Assembly (NCBI GenBank): GCA_036939355.1
Contig: JALLAP010001597.1
Coordinates: 1 to 15,502, forward strand
DNA: 15,502 nt
Source of the DNA: Thalassiosira profunda
Taxonomy: Eukaryota > Bacillariophyta > Thalassiosirophyceae > Thalassiosirales > Thalassiosiraceae
Direction: 5' to 3'
In this document: positions 1-8,845 of the stretch, in pieces
Layout: every line of letters starts with the position of its first letter
Position numbering within the stretch: position 1 is the stretch's first letter
Position numbers and translations under genes: made by a program
The notes under the pieces: generated by a model
What the model was told of the DNA's origin: nothing
Databases searched by the model: none
What the model saw: only the letters and a program-made list of their open reading frames with translations

Positions 1-2
1 AC

Positions 3-239
3 GAGAGCTTTGCGGACGCGCGAGTGCGGTTGGCGCAGCTCACGAACCGGTTGTCGGAATTCGACTTCTGTCTCGAGCACTACGTGAACGAGGCCGGATG
101 GATTCTCGATTTGGACGTCGGTGCGGACGACGCCTCCGAGGAAGCAATGGCGAAACGCGTATTGCACCACGTTGGAGAGCAGATTTTCCTGTCCAAGATG
201 CAGGGTGGGGCGGAAGGCATTGGTTCCGAGTTCTGCTAA
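3..239 (+). CDS. 3' end of an unrecognised protein-coding gene (partial)
   Basis: The reading frame is open from the left edge of the window to a TAA stop at 237-239, giving 78 C-terminal residues. The start lies outside the window; the GTG inside this frame is an ordinary valine codon. The peptide is acidic and helix-prone, with the stretch SEFDFCLEHYVNEAGWILDL, and ends in SEFC. I do not recognise the family. The coding assignment rests on the frame being open from the edge, on ordinary amino-acid composition, and on the convergent neighbour, whose stop codon lies 66 bp downstream on the other strand. No splice site is needed within this piece. It could be the last exon of a longer gene. 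Confidence 0.6.
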   Translation, partial: ESFADARVRLAQLTNRLSEFDFCLEHYVNEAGWILDLDVGADDASEEAMAKRVLHHVGEQIFLSKMQGGAEGIGSEFC

Positions 240-305
240 CCTCCTTGGGCTAACCATTAGAAATTTGTTGTGTGACTGCGAACTCTCGAGCTTCCCTCCC
301 AGCTG
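240..305. other. Short convergent intergenic gap (66 bp)
   Basis: Only 66 bp separate the stop of the plus-strand partial gene from the stop of the minus-strand F-box/MSP gene. The two 3' UTRs must overlap or be extremely short. No AATAAA-type signal is visible on either strand. Confidence 0.6.
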
Positions 306-3300
306 TCAGCCTCTTCTTCTCCGGATGTCTGAGACCATCTCTCTCAATTGAGCGATCATAATGCTACCCGGCGACAGGGAGTACCAGTCGACGTGGGTCA
401 GGACCAATGCTGACAGGATATCATGAGCAAACCTGATGTTTTGCAGTGCATCACATATCATGTGTAAAACTCACCCCACATTGTGACGGCGGTGCACAGC
501 GAAGCGCACAGCAACAACGAGGGGATGCCGCGGCGCTTGTTGCGCATCCCATCCAGCAAGCCCAATCGAGCGGAGACGAATCCCCAGAAACATGTGGACG
601 ACAGGCAGAAGAACGTGATCCACGATTCCAGCGCGCGGGAGGTGACGGCGGCGGCGCCTCCGAGAAGGAGGCTGATTGCAGTGACCACGAACTCGGCCAA
701 AAAGACGTAGCCGCCGGACGATCCTACCAGTTGACCTGTACGAGAGATAGTGACGAGTGGTGTGAGTCAAAAGAGAGCCTCCATCGTCAGTATGGGCACC
801 CAAAAAGACTCACCAATAGTGACGAATCCAACAACGAGAGTGTTGACCCGACGAGGTTTGACCATCGACAATACGCCCGTGGAGGTCGTTCGTCGAACTA
901 TTTCCATAGACTCGAGAGACAAACTCATGCCCTGGAACGTTGCAGAGTGAAGTCATGTGAGAGTGCGCACACGCAGGCAATCAGGAAGAGAGAAGACGTT
1001 GACTCACGTAAGAGATGCCGCAACAGAAGCAAGTCAGAGAGTTGACAACGAAATGCGGGCTGCACGCCGAGAAGGAAAGGAAGAAGAACGCCAGGGCGAG
1101 AAGATGGCCGCCAACTCCCAGGGATTCTCGGCTGACAATGCCCGTATGCATTCGACCCCTTCCATCAACGGCACTGAACACCGACGTGGACCCTTCGTTC
1201 GTGCTCCGCAGATGGACCACTTGATTCATGACGTCTTGGCGACTTTGCTTGCTCCGGCTCGACATGAACAGTCTCTGTTGAACAAACAGCGGACAAGTGC
1301 TCTCCCACCACCATTGCAGGCGCCGGCAGATTTGGTGCACGATCCTTCCAACCACTCCGCTGCCATGATTTGACTGCGTTGGATACGGGGACGCCTCTGT
1401 CAGTTCGCGTTCGTACGATCGACCAATTTGGCGCTCGTAAAGTCGGCCCAAGATCCAATAGAGCACAAAGACGATGACAGCTGCGACGCCGCACTCTTGG
1501 TTGGTCCAAAAGCGAGACGTCCTAGAAAAGATGCAAAGTCACGTATTATGTCAGCAAATGAGACAACGCAGAGGAAGCAAGCCTCGTTTGCACTCACCCA
1601 ATCCTTTTGCCCGCCACGTCGATGGACGTTCGCACAGGGATATGCATGTACACATCCTGCCAAAAACCCACTCGAACATCTACCGGGGACGACGTGATGA
1701 GCTCGAAATGCCGGGAGAGCAGTGACGCCAGGAGAGACCAGACCAGGAGCGTGTTGCTGAGCCACTGCGTCGCAATGAGCAAACGTCGATCGACCAGCAG
1801 GGAACCCCTGTGTTCCTCGTCGTCCACTACCCAGCCAAGGTGCCGGGCTATCAGCCACACAATGTTCAACTCGAGCGGATTGTGGCCTTGGCCGCCTCCT
1901 CCTTGCTGTTGATTGCGCTGGCCTTGAGCGTCGCGCAGTTGGTTCTCACCTGACCCTTGCTCGTCGTTGCCACAAATCTGAAGCCTTGCCGGAAAGAGGA
2001 GGTGGGAATACGGCTGGACCGTCGTGTACAGTGTCAGAATGCTGTTGTCGAATGCGTGGCCGTCGCCATTCCACTTTGGAGAGCAAAGTGAAAACGCGCC
2101 CTGCCCAGGAAGTGGGACATTCGACAAGTAATGGGCCATGGAAGTTTGGCAATTCAGCTGAACGCCTGATCCAATGGTTACCAGAGCCAAACCGTCTGGA
2201 TCCTGCTCGTTCATCTCGAAGTTGATGCGCTTGAAGTAAGCCCACCGATGCCGTCCCTTCCTCGAGCCCTTCTCTCGTGGCTTTGCGATCAACGACACTT
2301 GCTGCAGCAGAGCCTTCGCGTCCCGGATCAACTGCTCTCGATCCCTCTCGGGCGACGCCGCACGAAAGAATGCATCGATGGGGTGGCTGGGGCATCGGAT
2401 GACACTGCCAGGCGCCTTCACGCGGTCAAAGACGCCGTGGCCAACCAGCGTCTCTGGATTGCTGATCATGTTCCACGCCATCACCAGTCCCTTCACTGGA
2501 TCGTCCTGAAACATGTCCGTGTGCATGGAAGGTTCTGCGTCGTGATTTGGGTCGTCCTGTCTGTCAATGAAGCCATCGCCGCCCTTCGCATTTTGGGGTG
2601 CAGCTCCTCCATTCTCCCGCCATATGTTTGTTGACTCGTCTTTGCTCTCATTCCACGGAAACCTCCAGCCATCTCCTCTTCCCGCAGTGCTGTCGCTAGA
2701 TTCTGGTAACAGGCTCTGCAGATCAGCATACGTTTCGTCGATGTATGATTCATATGCAGAGCAGAGCCTCCTCTCCTCCTTCGCCACCAATCTATCAGCG
2801 CGCCTTTGCAGCAGGTAGTCCGTGTGAAGGGAGAACAAGAGTTGAGATACCCGATTGACCCTCGCCACTGAAACGTCTCCTTCGGAGAGGGTCTCCTCGA
2901 GAAGTGATGGAATCGCCGAGAGTGTTCTCTCGAAGTCGTCCCGCTGTTGCAATCGGAGGGCCTTTTGCCTCGTGCACTCCAGCTTTCGAAGAAGGAACGA
3001 ACGACCCAGCACCTCGCTCTGCGGGCCCCAGTCTCGTCGGCAGAACGCGCACCTCTTTTCGGTCCGGTACGCGTCTCCACGGTCAGAATCTTCCACCTCC
3101 TCGTCGAGATTGAGCAGCAGCGCGAACAGCCTGGGATCCTTTTGCTGCAGCTGGGGCATGACCGCGGTGAGAGGCCTGCTGTGCGGAGCCGATGCGTGCC
3201 CTCGCTCGACGGACACATCGAACGGCATCAGCGCCGCGTGCTGCAGCTCCTCCAATCCAAAGCTGGAATGTACGTGTGCGGAGAGGAAAATCGTCCGGAC

Positions 3301-5100
3301 GTCCGCCTCCGCGGTGACGTTGTCCCACAGGTGCGCCACCACCGCCGGCAGACTAACAGCCTCGTGCTGTTGCAGGTGCGCAGGGGCAAACAAGGATCGG
3401 GCGGCGCCGTCCGGCCGCGCCGCGTACTCGTGCGGGGCGCACCCCACGGGAGGGGCAAATATGTACCGTATTGCAAACGGCACCAACGGCAGGTGCTCCC
3501 CCGCCGATTCCTCGGCGTCCCCTTTCTCGACGTCGAACCGCTCGAACGCATCGTGGACCAACGCGCCCTTCGCCCGGACGCCCAGGACGAGGTGCACCGT
3601 CTCTCCGGGCCGGAGGTATCCCTCCGATGGATAGATGGTAAAATTGTCTGATTGGAGGTACGTCCGAAACGCAATTGGCAGCACAAAATCGGGATTCGTC
3701 AGCCGAACCACGTGCCACGAGTGGTGGGACGTCTCGAAGCCAGGGCCCAATTGTGACACCGCCCGCACGTCACGCTCCAGCTCGTCCATCGGAGAATTGG
3801 CCGCGTGCCTTTCGGGCGACGGCTCTTTGCCCGCCAGCCGGCTCCGCAATGCGGGAGAGGACGTTCGATTGTGGTCACGGGCGGGATGGATATTAAAGAA
3901 GAGCGCGTCGGATAGGAACTGCACCCCCGACGAACGGTATTGTTCCGCATCGATGCGTCGCTCGTGGGTCGAGGCGCATTCGAAGGCAAACTTGGCCTTG
4001 TCTCGAGCGGAAGATTCAGAATGGTCTTTGCCGGCACTCCCCTGGAGCAGCGATTCGCGACATCTTTCCAGCAACCCCGCGCCGTTCACGTTGCGGCACC
4101 ACTTGGCCATCGAATGCCGCGTCGAACAATGGACGGCCCTGGCGGGGGACGAGTCCCGACCGTCCGCACGAGCGCCCTCGGCCGCGTTGGCCAGGAGGGC
4201 GTGCGCCGCCGCCGCGACCTCGGTGCACCGCACGGGATCCGATTTGGGAGCGCCTCCCCCTCCAGACAACTGTGCCTCATAGTGTGCGCGTTGCCGCGCA
4301 AACTTCATTTCGCATTCCATCGCCCCCAACACGTCGTCGCATCCCTCCGGATGGAGCATCGGGTGATACCGACACGTCGGGCACGCCCGCATTCCGGTGG
4401 CATCCAGGAGAGTCCTCGCCAACTCCTGACACGCATCCTCGATTGCAGCATTTCTTTGGCCTCCATTTTGCAGATGGTGCATCCTCCCCGGGCATCCCCC
4501 CTCCCCGCCCTCGAAGCGCACGTCGGGCACGGCGGTTCTTCCCGGGCACGTCGTGACGTCCTCGGGATACGCGCAGTTCCAGTGACGAACCCAGAGATCG
4601 TGGGGATTGCGGTGGGCTGCGACGTAGCACCGCCTCCAAAAGGTCCGCGTTTCGCCGCTGCCCCCGCCCGATGTTCCTTCCTCGCTGCCATCGCCCTCTC
4701 CCCCGGCGCGGACCACGTGCTCGGGATCGGGAGGGCAGTTCCACCGCGTCCGGAACTTGATGCGCCACAGCTCGTCGTTATTGCACATCTCGCGTCCTCG
4801 TTTCGAGACTAATGCAAAGTGGAACATTTCGTAGGGATACAGGTACGAGAGGAGGTGCGCCGAGGCGTCGGGCGGCAGCCCCTCCAGCATCGACGCCGAC
4901 GGCGGGGCGGCACGCTCTGCGGCGCTGCGATCCAGAGTCGATTTGCAGACACCGGGAATTCCTTTACACGGTGACGTCGACATGGAGCTCTCGCTCTCAG
5001 CGCAGACGCCCGCCGGGAAATCCCCGCGGCGCGGCACCGGCCGCTGCAGGAGACGCCTGACGGCGTCCACGCGGGAGGAGGGGACGTCGACTGCCGCCAT
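306..5100 (-). CDS. F-box / MSP-domain multi-pass membrane protein, five exons
   Basis: Exons in transcript order are 5100-1598, 1521-1008, 931-814, 735-475 and 409-306. The introns are 76, 76, 78 and 65 nt; all start GTGAGT and end in AG. Every join keeps frame and the last exon ends in TGA, giving 1499 residues. I chose the ATG at 5100 (AAATGG context); the frame is open to a GTG at 5151. An F-box occupies about residues 71-118 (LEGLPPDASAHLLSYL...). A C-x2-C pair (CPTC) is near 240. An MSP/VAP-like beta domain at about 461-551 shows LTNPDFVLPIAF and YLRPGETVHLVLGV. A second C-x2-C (CAFC) near 684 precedes a charged helical stretch. Hydrophobic segments start near 1113 (WLSNTLLVWSLLASLL) and continue through all later exons, roughly 7-8 in total. 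By family knowledge an F-box recruits SCF ubiquitin ligase through Skp1, and MSP domains act at ER membranes. I infer a membrane-anchored F-box protein; the substrate is unknown. The F-box call is firm, the MSP call moderate. Confidence 0.82.
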
Positions 5101-5173
5101 TTGCAAAGATTCTCTCCACGGACGAGGCGAGCAGCGCTCTTTGGGCGGCACTCTCCTCCATCCATCCGTACAT
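4997..5173 (-). other. Possible upstream ORF overlapping the F-box gene start
   Basis: On the minus strand an ATG at 5173 opens a 58-codon frame that ends with TGA at 4997-4999. It overlaps the first ~100 nt of the F-box/MSP coding sequence in a different frame. The same spot reads GTATGT, which would also fit a 5'-UTR splice donor. Whether it lies in the mRNA depends on the transcription start, which I cannot see. Confidence 0.3.
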
Positions 5174-5214
5174 ACCGTTGGCGGAGGCAGAAGTCACAGG
5201 GATGCACTTTCGTG

Positions 5215-5226
5215 ATCACATGTGAT
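5215..5226. promoter_or_regulatory. Perfect 12-bp palindrome ATCACATGTGAT
   Basis: The dyad ATCACA/TGTGAT is centred about 120 bp upstream of the F-box gene ATG. It contains an E-box-like CACATGTG core, the form bound by bHLH dimers in other eukaryotes. Binding here is inference only. Confidence 0.3.
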
Positions 5227-5586
5227 TGAGAGGAGAGACGGGAGGGAGAGGAGGAAGCAAAAAAGCTGTCAAAAGTCAGCTCCCAAGTCAGCCTGTGCCC
5301 CAAGACTCTGCAGCAGCCCCTCCTCCTCGACGCAGCTGGATCGCGGTTTACACTTTATGCGAACTTCGGCTTTTATCAAGGAAAGAAAGGTCCGGCCTTA
5401 TGCCTTGCATTATCAAACTGTTGTTCTCGTCTCTTTTCCTTCCTCAAAAGTTGCGTCTGATATGAATGGCATGTGCATTACCCAAGATTTGCTGACAGCC
5501 GACCCTTTCAGACACTCTGTTTCTGTCGATGGTGGGCGATCTTGGGCCCCCCTGTATTTGTCCTCCGGCGATCCAAGCCCGTAGCA

Positions 5587-5612
5587 AATGAAGTAAGCCC
5601 ACTTACTTCATT
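5587..5612 (-). repeat. Perfect 11-bp inverted repeat (stem-loop) in the EF-hand gene 3' UTR
   Basis: AATGAAGTAAG (5587-5597) and CTTACTTCATT (5602-5612) are perfect inverted copies around a 4-nt loop. Two more G-C pairs can form beyond a single bulged A at 5586. The element starts about 54 nt after the EF-hand gene stop codon, so it would fold in that gene's 3' UTR. It could act in 3'-end formation, stability or localisation, but no function is shown. Confidence 0.65.
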
Positions 5613-5666
5613 GCATTCGACATTCCCCTCGACTCAAAGGCTCTCCCATTGCTCTCCCCACACCCC

Positions 5667-6227
5667 TCACTCGGTGCACTCCGGGAAGAAGAGCTGCTTG
5701 AACGCCTTCCTCTTGAAGCACGTCGCCAAGCACGTCTCCTCCGTCGCCTTCATGTCGGTCTCAATATCGATCTTCCCGTCCCCGTCCGCGTCGCACTTCT
5801 TCATGATCGCATCCACCGACCCGATGACCTTCAACAGGCTGCGCAAAATCCACGACACCCCGCCCATGGCGTCCTCGAGCTCGGACCGCTCGAGGGCGCC
5901 GTTGTTGTTGGTGTCGAGGTACTTGGCCGCGCAGCGGATGACGTGCGGCCGGGAGGGGCACTTGGGATCCTCCTCCTCCGGCGCGGCCTTGGCGGGGGCG
6001 CAGCTCCCGTCGGCGGCGCACTCTTTTCCGGCGTCGGCGTCGGCGGCTTCGCCCTCGGCTTCCGCAGCAGCGGCGGCGTCGGCATCGGGCGCGGCGTCGG
6101 CCACCACAGTCTCGGCCGCCTCCGCGGCGTCGGAGGCGACGGCGACGTCCTCGGCGAGGACGGCGGGCGAGTGCGCCGCGAGGGCGACGGCCGAGAGGAG
6201 GAGGAGGTGCTTGAGCGAGAGCTTCAT
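5667..6227 (-). CDS. Secreted acidic EF-hand protein
   Basis: A single-exon gene of 186 residues, with ATG at 6225-6227 and TGA at 5667-5669. Residues 1-25 form a clear signal peptide (Lys-containing n-region, LLLLSAVALAA core, likely cleavage after VLA). Residues 26-66 are an Ala/Glu/Asp-rich low-complexity linker. Eight cysteines follow (70, 76, 90, 99, 145, 166, 170, 184), consistent with disulfides in a secretory compartment. EF-hand loop 1 is DTNNNGALERSE (105-116) and fits the consensus. Loop 2 begins DADGDGKIDIE (146-156) but has Thr at position 12, where Glu or Asp is normal. The role is probably calcium binding in the ER lumen, cell wall or outside the cell; the specific function is unknown. 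It is transcribed divergently from the ETHE1-like gene 243 bp away. The family beyond 'EF-hand' is not recognised. Confidence 0.85.
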   Translation of the reverse strand: MKLSLKHLLLLSAVALAAHSPAVLAEDVAVASDAAEAAETVVADAAPDADAAAAAEAEGEAADADAGKECAADGSCAPAKAAPEEEDPKCPSRPHVIRCAAKYLDTNNNGALERSELEDAMGGVSWILRSLLKVIGSVDAIMKKCDADGDGKIDIETDMKATEETCLATCFKRKAFKQLFFPECTE

Positions 6228-6470
6228 GGCGCCAGTCGGTGCAGGTAGGCCGGGTAAGCGTGTAGGAGGAGCCGTCGGTCGGAGGAGAGTGCAATGCCGG
6301 CCGGCCTCCTCTACTATTGACTATTGCTCTTCGCAAAGTTGCAAGATTTGGGTGCACTGACGTGTAGGCTGGTTCTCGGGAATCCTGGCTCAACGTTCCC
6401 GCAACTTCGGATCTTGCCCGGCCGGTCGAACAAAAAATAAATCCGCCCGACGACCGGCGAATCTCAAATC
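6228..6470. promoter_or_regulatory. Divergent promoter region between the EF-hand and ETHE1-like genes
   Basis: The 243 bp separate two divergently oriented ATGs and so must hold both promoters. An A/T-rich TATA-like run (AAAAAATAAAT, about 6431-6441) lies 30-40 bp before the ETHE1-like ATG. A TGACGTG element (6358-6364) matches the CRE/ACGT core bound by bZIP factors. Neither assignment is tested. Confidence 0.45.
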
Positions 6471-7698
6471 ATGGCCTCCGCCGCCCTACCATACTCCTGC
6501 CGTCGCCCTTCGTTTCTGTTCCAGTCCGCGCTGAGGAGAACGCTCATAATCCCAGCAGCCACCGCCGCACAGCAACGCCTCAGCAGCACCGCCGCCGCCG
6601 CCGCCGCCGTCCCTCGCCTCCATCGACCGATTTGCAACCCTCCGCCCTCGCCATCATCATCGCCTAGCAGCCGCGCCCGCCCTCCGCAACTACCCTCGTT
6701 CCTCGCCGCCCATCGTACATTCGCAACTTCCGCCATGCCGTCCACACCCGACGTTCACGGCATATTTCACAAGGGGACGTCCACGATGACGTACCTCATC
6801 ACCGACCCTAAAACGAAGTCGACGATCATTCTGGACTCGGTGTTGGATTACGACGCCGCCTCCGGGAAAACGTCCAACGCACACAACGAGGCCGTGGTAG
6901 AGTATTGCACGGCCAACAGCTTGGATGTGAAGTACATTTTGGAGAGCCACGTGCATGGTGAGACTAGAATATTGAAGCATGTGCACGTCTTGTGGATCTT
7001 AATATCTGACGATACATCTCTGCGTTCTCATTTCAGCCGATCACCTCACCGGGGCCAAGTACCTCAAAGAAAGATACCCTACTGCCAAAACCGGCATCGG
7101 GGCCAACGTCACGCAGGTCCAAAAGGTCTTCAGCGGGATTTTCAACTACACCGAATCGGACCTCAAAACGGACGGATCGCAATTTGACGTCCTGTTCAAC
7201 GACAACGACACCTTCCAACTCGGGGAGGTCGAGGGGAAGGTCATCTACACCCCCGGGCACACCCCCGCGTGCGTCTGCTACGTCCTGGGCGACGCCGTCT
7301 TTTCCGGAGATACCATCTTCATGCCCGATTTCGGCACGGCCCGCTGCGACTTCCCGGGCGGGAGCAGCTCCGACCTGTACTCGTCGGTGAAGCGCCTGTA
7401 CGGCGAGCTGTCGGACGACACCCGCGTCTTCGTGGGGCACGATTACCAGCCGGGCGGGCGGGAGCTGCTGTTCGAGACGACGATCGGGGAGGAGAAGAAG
7501 TCGAACAAGCAGCTGACCGCGGACACGTCGGGGGAGGAGTTTGCGAAGTGGCGGAGCGAGAGGGACAGCCAGCTGGGGATGCCGAGGCTGATCATCCCGA
7601 GCTTGCAGGTGAACTTGCGGAACGGGGAGCTGCCCGTGCCGGAGTCGAACGGCGTGTCGTATTTGAAGATCCCGGTCGATTTGTTGGGGAAGAAATGA
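6471..7698 (+). CDS. ETHE1: ETHE1-type metallo-beta-lactamase-fold protein (persulfide dioxygenase-like), probably mitochondrial
   Basis: Two exons (6471-6957 and 7037-7698) flank a 79-nt GTGAGA...CAG intron and give 382 residues ending in TGA. Splicing completes the metal-binding motif H160-V-H162-A-D164-H165. Other expected ligands are H237 in TPGHTPA, D254 in FSGDTIF and H297 in VGHDY. ETHE1-type enzymes bind a single Fe(II) through the equivalents of H160, H237 and D254 and oxidise glutathione persulfide to sulfite. The ARCDFPGG block is typical of the bacterial-like branch of this family. The first ~85 residues are Arg/Ser/Ala-rich and nearly free of acidic residues, as in a mitochondrial presequence, and include a six-codon GCC run. 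A second ATG at 6735 (M89) lies just before the conserved domain and could yield a cytosolic form. A glyoxalase-II-like hydrolase is the main alternative. Confidence 0.85.
6591..6608 (+). repeat. (GCC)6 trinucleotide tract coding poly-Ala
   Basis: Six consecutive GCC codons, flanked by ACC and GTC, lie in the presumed targeting presequence of the ETHE1-like protein. Such tracts are prone to length change, and the presequence should tolerate it. Confidence 0.7.
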
Positions 7699-7951
7699 TG
7701 AGTTTTGGAGAGTTGGAGGTGCCCCGGCAACCGCAATCAATCAGTCTCCCATTTTCAGAAGTAAAGAGCGTTATGAATAATATGCATCAGTTGTTTTGTA
7801 AGATCCGGACTGGATCAGAGTTGCATGAGGGATGAGGGAGGTTTGACAAGCCTCTCTGTATTGTATTGTACAACGTAAGAAGTATCGTAGTACGTAACCC
7901 GCCGCGGGCCAAGCAACAACAACCCACAACCCTCCGGGCATAACCCCCACC
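7699..7951. promoter_or_regulatory. Intergenic region between the ETHE1-like and GGCT-like genes
   Basis: These 253 bp lie between tandem plus-strand genes and should hold the 3' UTR of the first and the promoter of the second. No AATAAA or clear TATA box is visible. A weak GATCC/GGATC inverted repeat occurs near 7802-7816. No gene is seen. Confidence 0.4.
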
Positions 7952-8845
7952 ATGGGCGAGGGACACGTCTGGCGCTTCGGCTACGGCTCCAACATCGGCC
8001 TCGAGACGCTCCGCTCAAAGAAGAATCTGAATCCGACGCGGCACGTCGCGGGATCGATCGCGGGGTGGGAGCTGTGCTTCAAGCCCGGGATTGCCCACGT
8101 CGAGCCGGGATGGGCAGCCGTGAGGCCGGCGAAGGAGAATGAGGGCGAGGGAAAGGTGCACGGGTCCGCGTTCTTGATACCCGAGGAGGAGGCGGCCGGA
8201 TTGGACCGGCAGGAGCGAGGATACAATGTATTGCCGGTGAATTTCGTCGCGTACGATGGAGAAGTAATCGAAGGCGTGGGCCTGTACGTCCCCAAGAGCG
8301 GCTGGTCGGAAGATGCGAAAGAAGGAACACCGTCCCTGCGGTATCTGCGGCTCCTGAGAAATGGCGCGCGGGAGGCGGGGTTGTGCGAGGAGTGGATCCG
8401 GCACCTCGATTCGGTGCCACATTACGTGACCCCGCCGGAGGTGCGGGGGCAGACGGAACGGTGGATTGCGGAGTTCCACGCCGATCCCGAGAAAAAGGAC
8501 GAGGTGTGGACCGCCGAAGAATTGTCGAAGCACGATGGGTCCAATGCAGAGTATCCCGCCCACGTCTCGGCAAGGGGATACATTGTCAGGGTAAACCCGG
8601 AGAAGATGGTCTTTTCGAGTTGGAAGGGGCACGCAATCGAACGGCGGAACTTGTTGCAATTCAACGGGAAGAGCTTGGACACGGGCGACATACGGTGCGG
8701 GGAGCCGGGATTTCGACCCCTGCCGGATTTGGCGTGCTGCTCCGAAGAGGAGAAAGAGTTTTTGCTGCAGAATCTGGAGAGTTTGCTGCATGGCGGGGGC
8801 GTGATTGTGGCGAGATTGGAGGATTTCGTGGATCAGAATGCGTGA
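7952..8845 (+). CDS. Gamma-glutamylcyclotransferase-like protein with a C-terminal extension
   Basis: A single-exon gene of 297 residues with ATG in a CACCATGG context. Residues 8-14 (RFGYGSN) match the substrate-binding YGSN motif at the start of the GGCT fold. The catalytic glutamate is most likely E88 in LDRQERGY. The helical segment near 127-158 (PSLRYLRLLRNGAREAGL) also matches the GGCT family. GGCT enzymes release 5-oxoproline from gamma-glutamyl amino acids in glutathione turnover. Human GGCT is about 188 residues, so roughly 120 residues are extra here. The extension (about 184-290) shows EVWTAEELSKHDGS, then GHAIERRNLLQFNGKSLDT, then SEEEKEFLL. This layout resembles a cytochrome b5/MAPR-type domain with a degenerate HPGG region (H227). 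The GGCT fold is confident, the precise substrate is not, and the b5-like call is tentative. Confidence 0.8.
   Translation: MGEGHVWRFGYGSNIGLETLRSKKNLNPTRHVAGSIAGWELCFKPGIAHVEPGWAAVRPAKENEGEGKVHGSAFLIPEEEAAGLDRQERGYNVLPVNFVAYDGEVIEGVGLYVPKSGWSEDAKEGTPSLRYLRLLRNGAREAGLCEEWIRHLDSVPHYVTPPEVRGQTERWIAEFHADPEKKDEVWTAEELSKHDGSNAEYPAHVSARGYIVRVNPEKMVFSSWKGHAIERRNLLQFNGKSLDTGDIRCGEPGFRPLPDLACCSEEEKEFLLQNLESLLHGGGVIVARLEDFVDQNA

Larger units (their letters stand above)
5101..5666. promoter_or_regulatory. Intergenic region: 3' UTR of the EF-hand gene and promoter of the F-box gene
   Basis: These 566 bp lie between two tandem minus-strand genes. The right end should hold the 3' UTR of the EF-hand gene, including the stem-loop at 5587-5612. 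The left end should hold the promoter and 5' UTR of the F-box/MSP gene, including a 12-bp palindrome at 5215-5226. Plus-strand ORFs here have no recognisable protein character and I do not call a gene. No clear TATA box is seen. Confidence 0.5.

Noticed and set aside
446..1373. Several plus-strand frames between 446 and 1373
   Set aside because: They are composed of charged, low-information peptides. The minus strand carries three membrane-protein exons here, joined by four GTGAGT...AG introns in correct phase.
2493..3218. A 241-codon minus-strand frame inside the F-box gene
   Set aside because: It is an alternative-frame shadow of the 1184-codon exon, Arg/Ser/Cys-rich, with no recognisable domain.
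5473..6360. A 295-codon plus-strand open frame across the EF-hand gene
   Set aside because: The opposite strand gives a signal peptide and two EF-hand loops. The plus-strand peptide is Ser/Ala repeats that come from the antisense of Ala/Glu codons.
6336..6417. Inverted 7-mers AAGTTGC/GCAACTT and GCAAGAT/ATCTTGC in the divergent promoter
   Set aside because: Among all 7-mer pairs in 243 bp, one or two inverted matches are expected by chance, and their order does not form one longer dyad.
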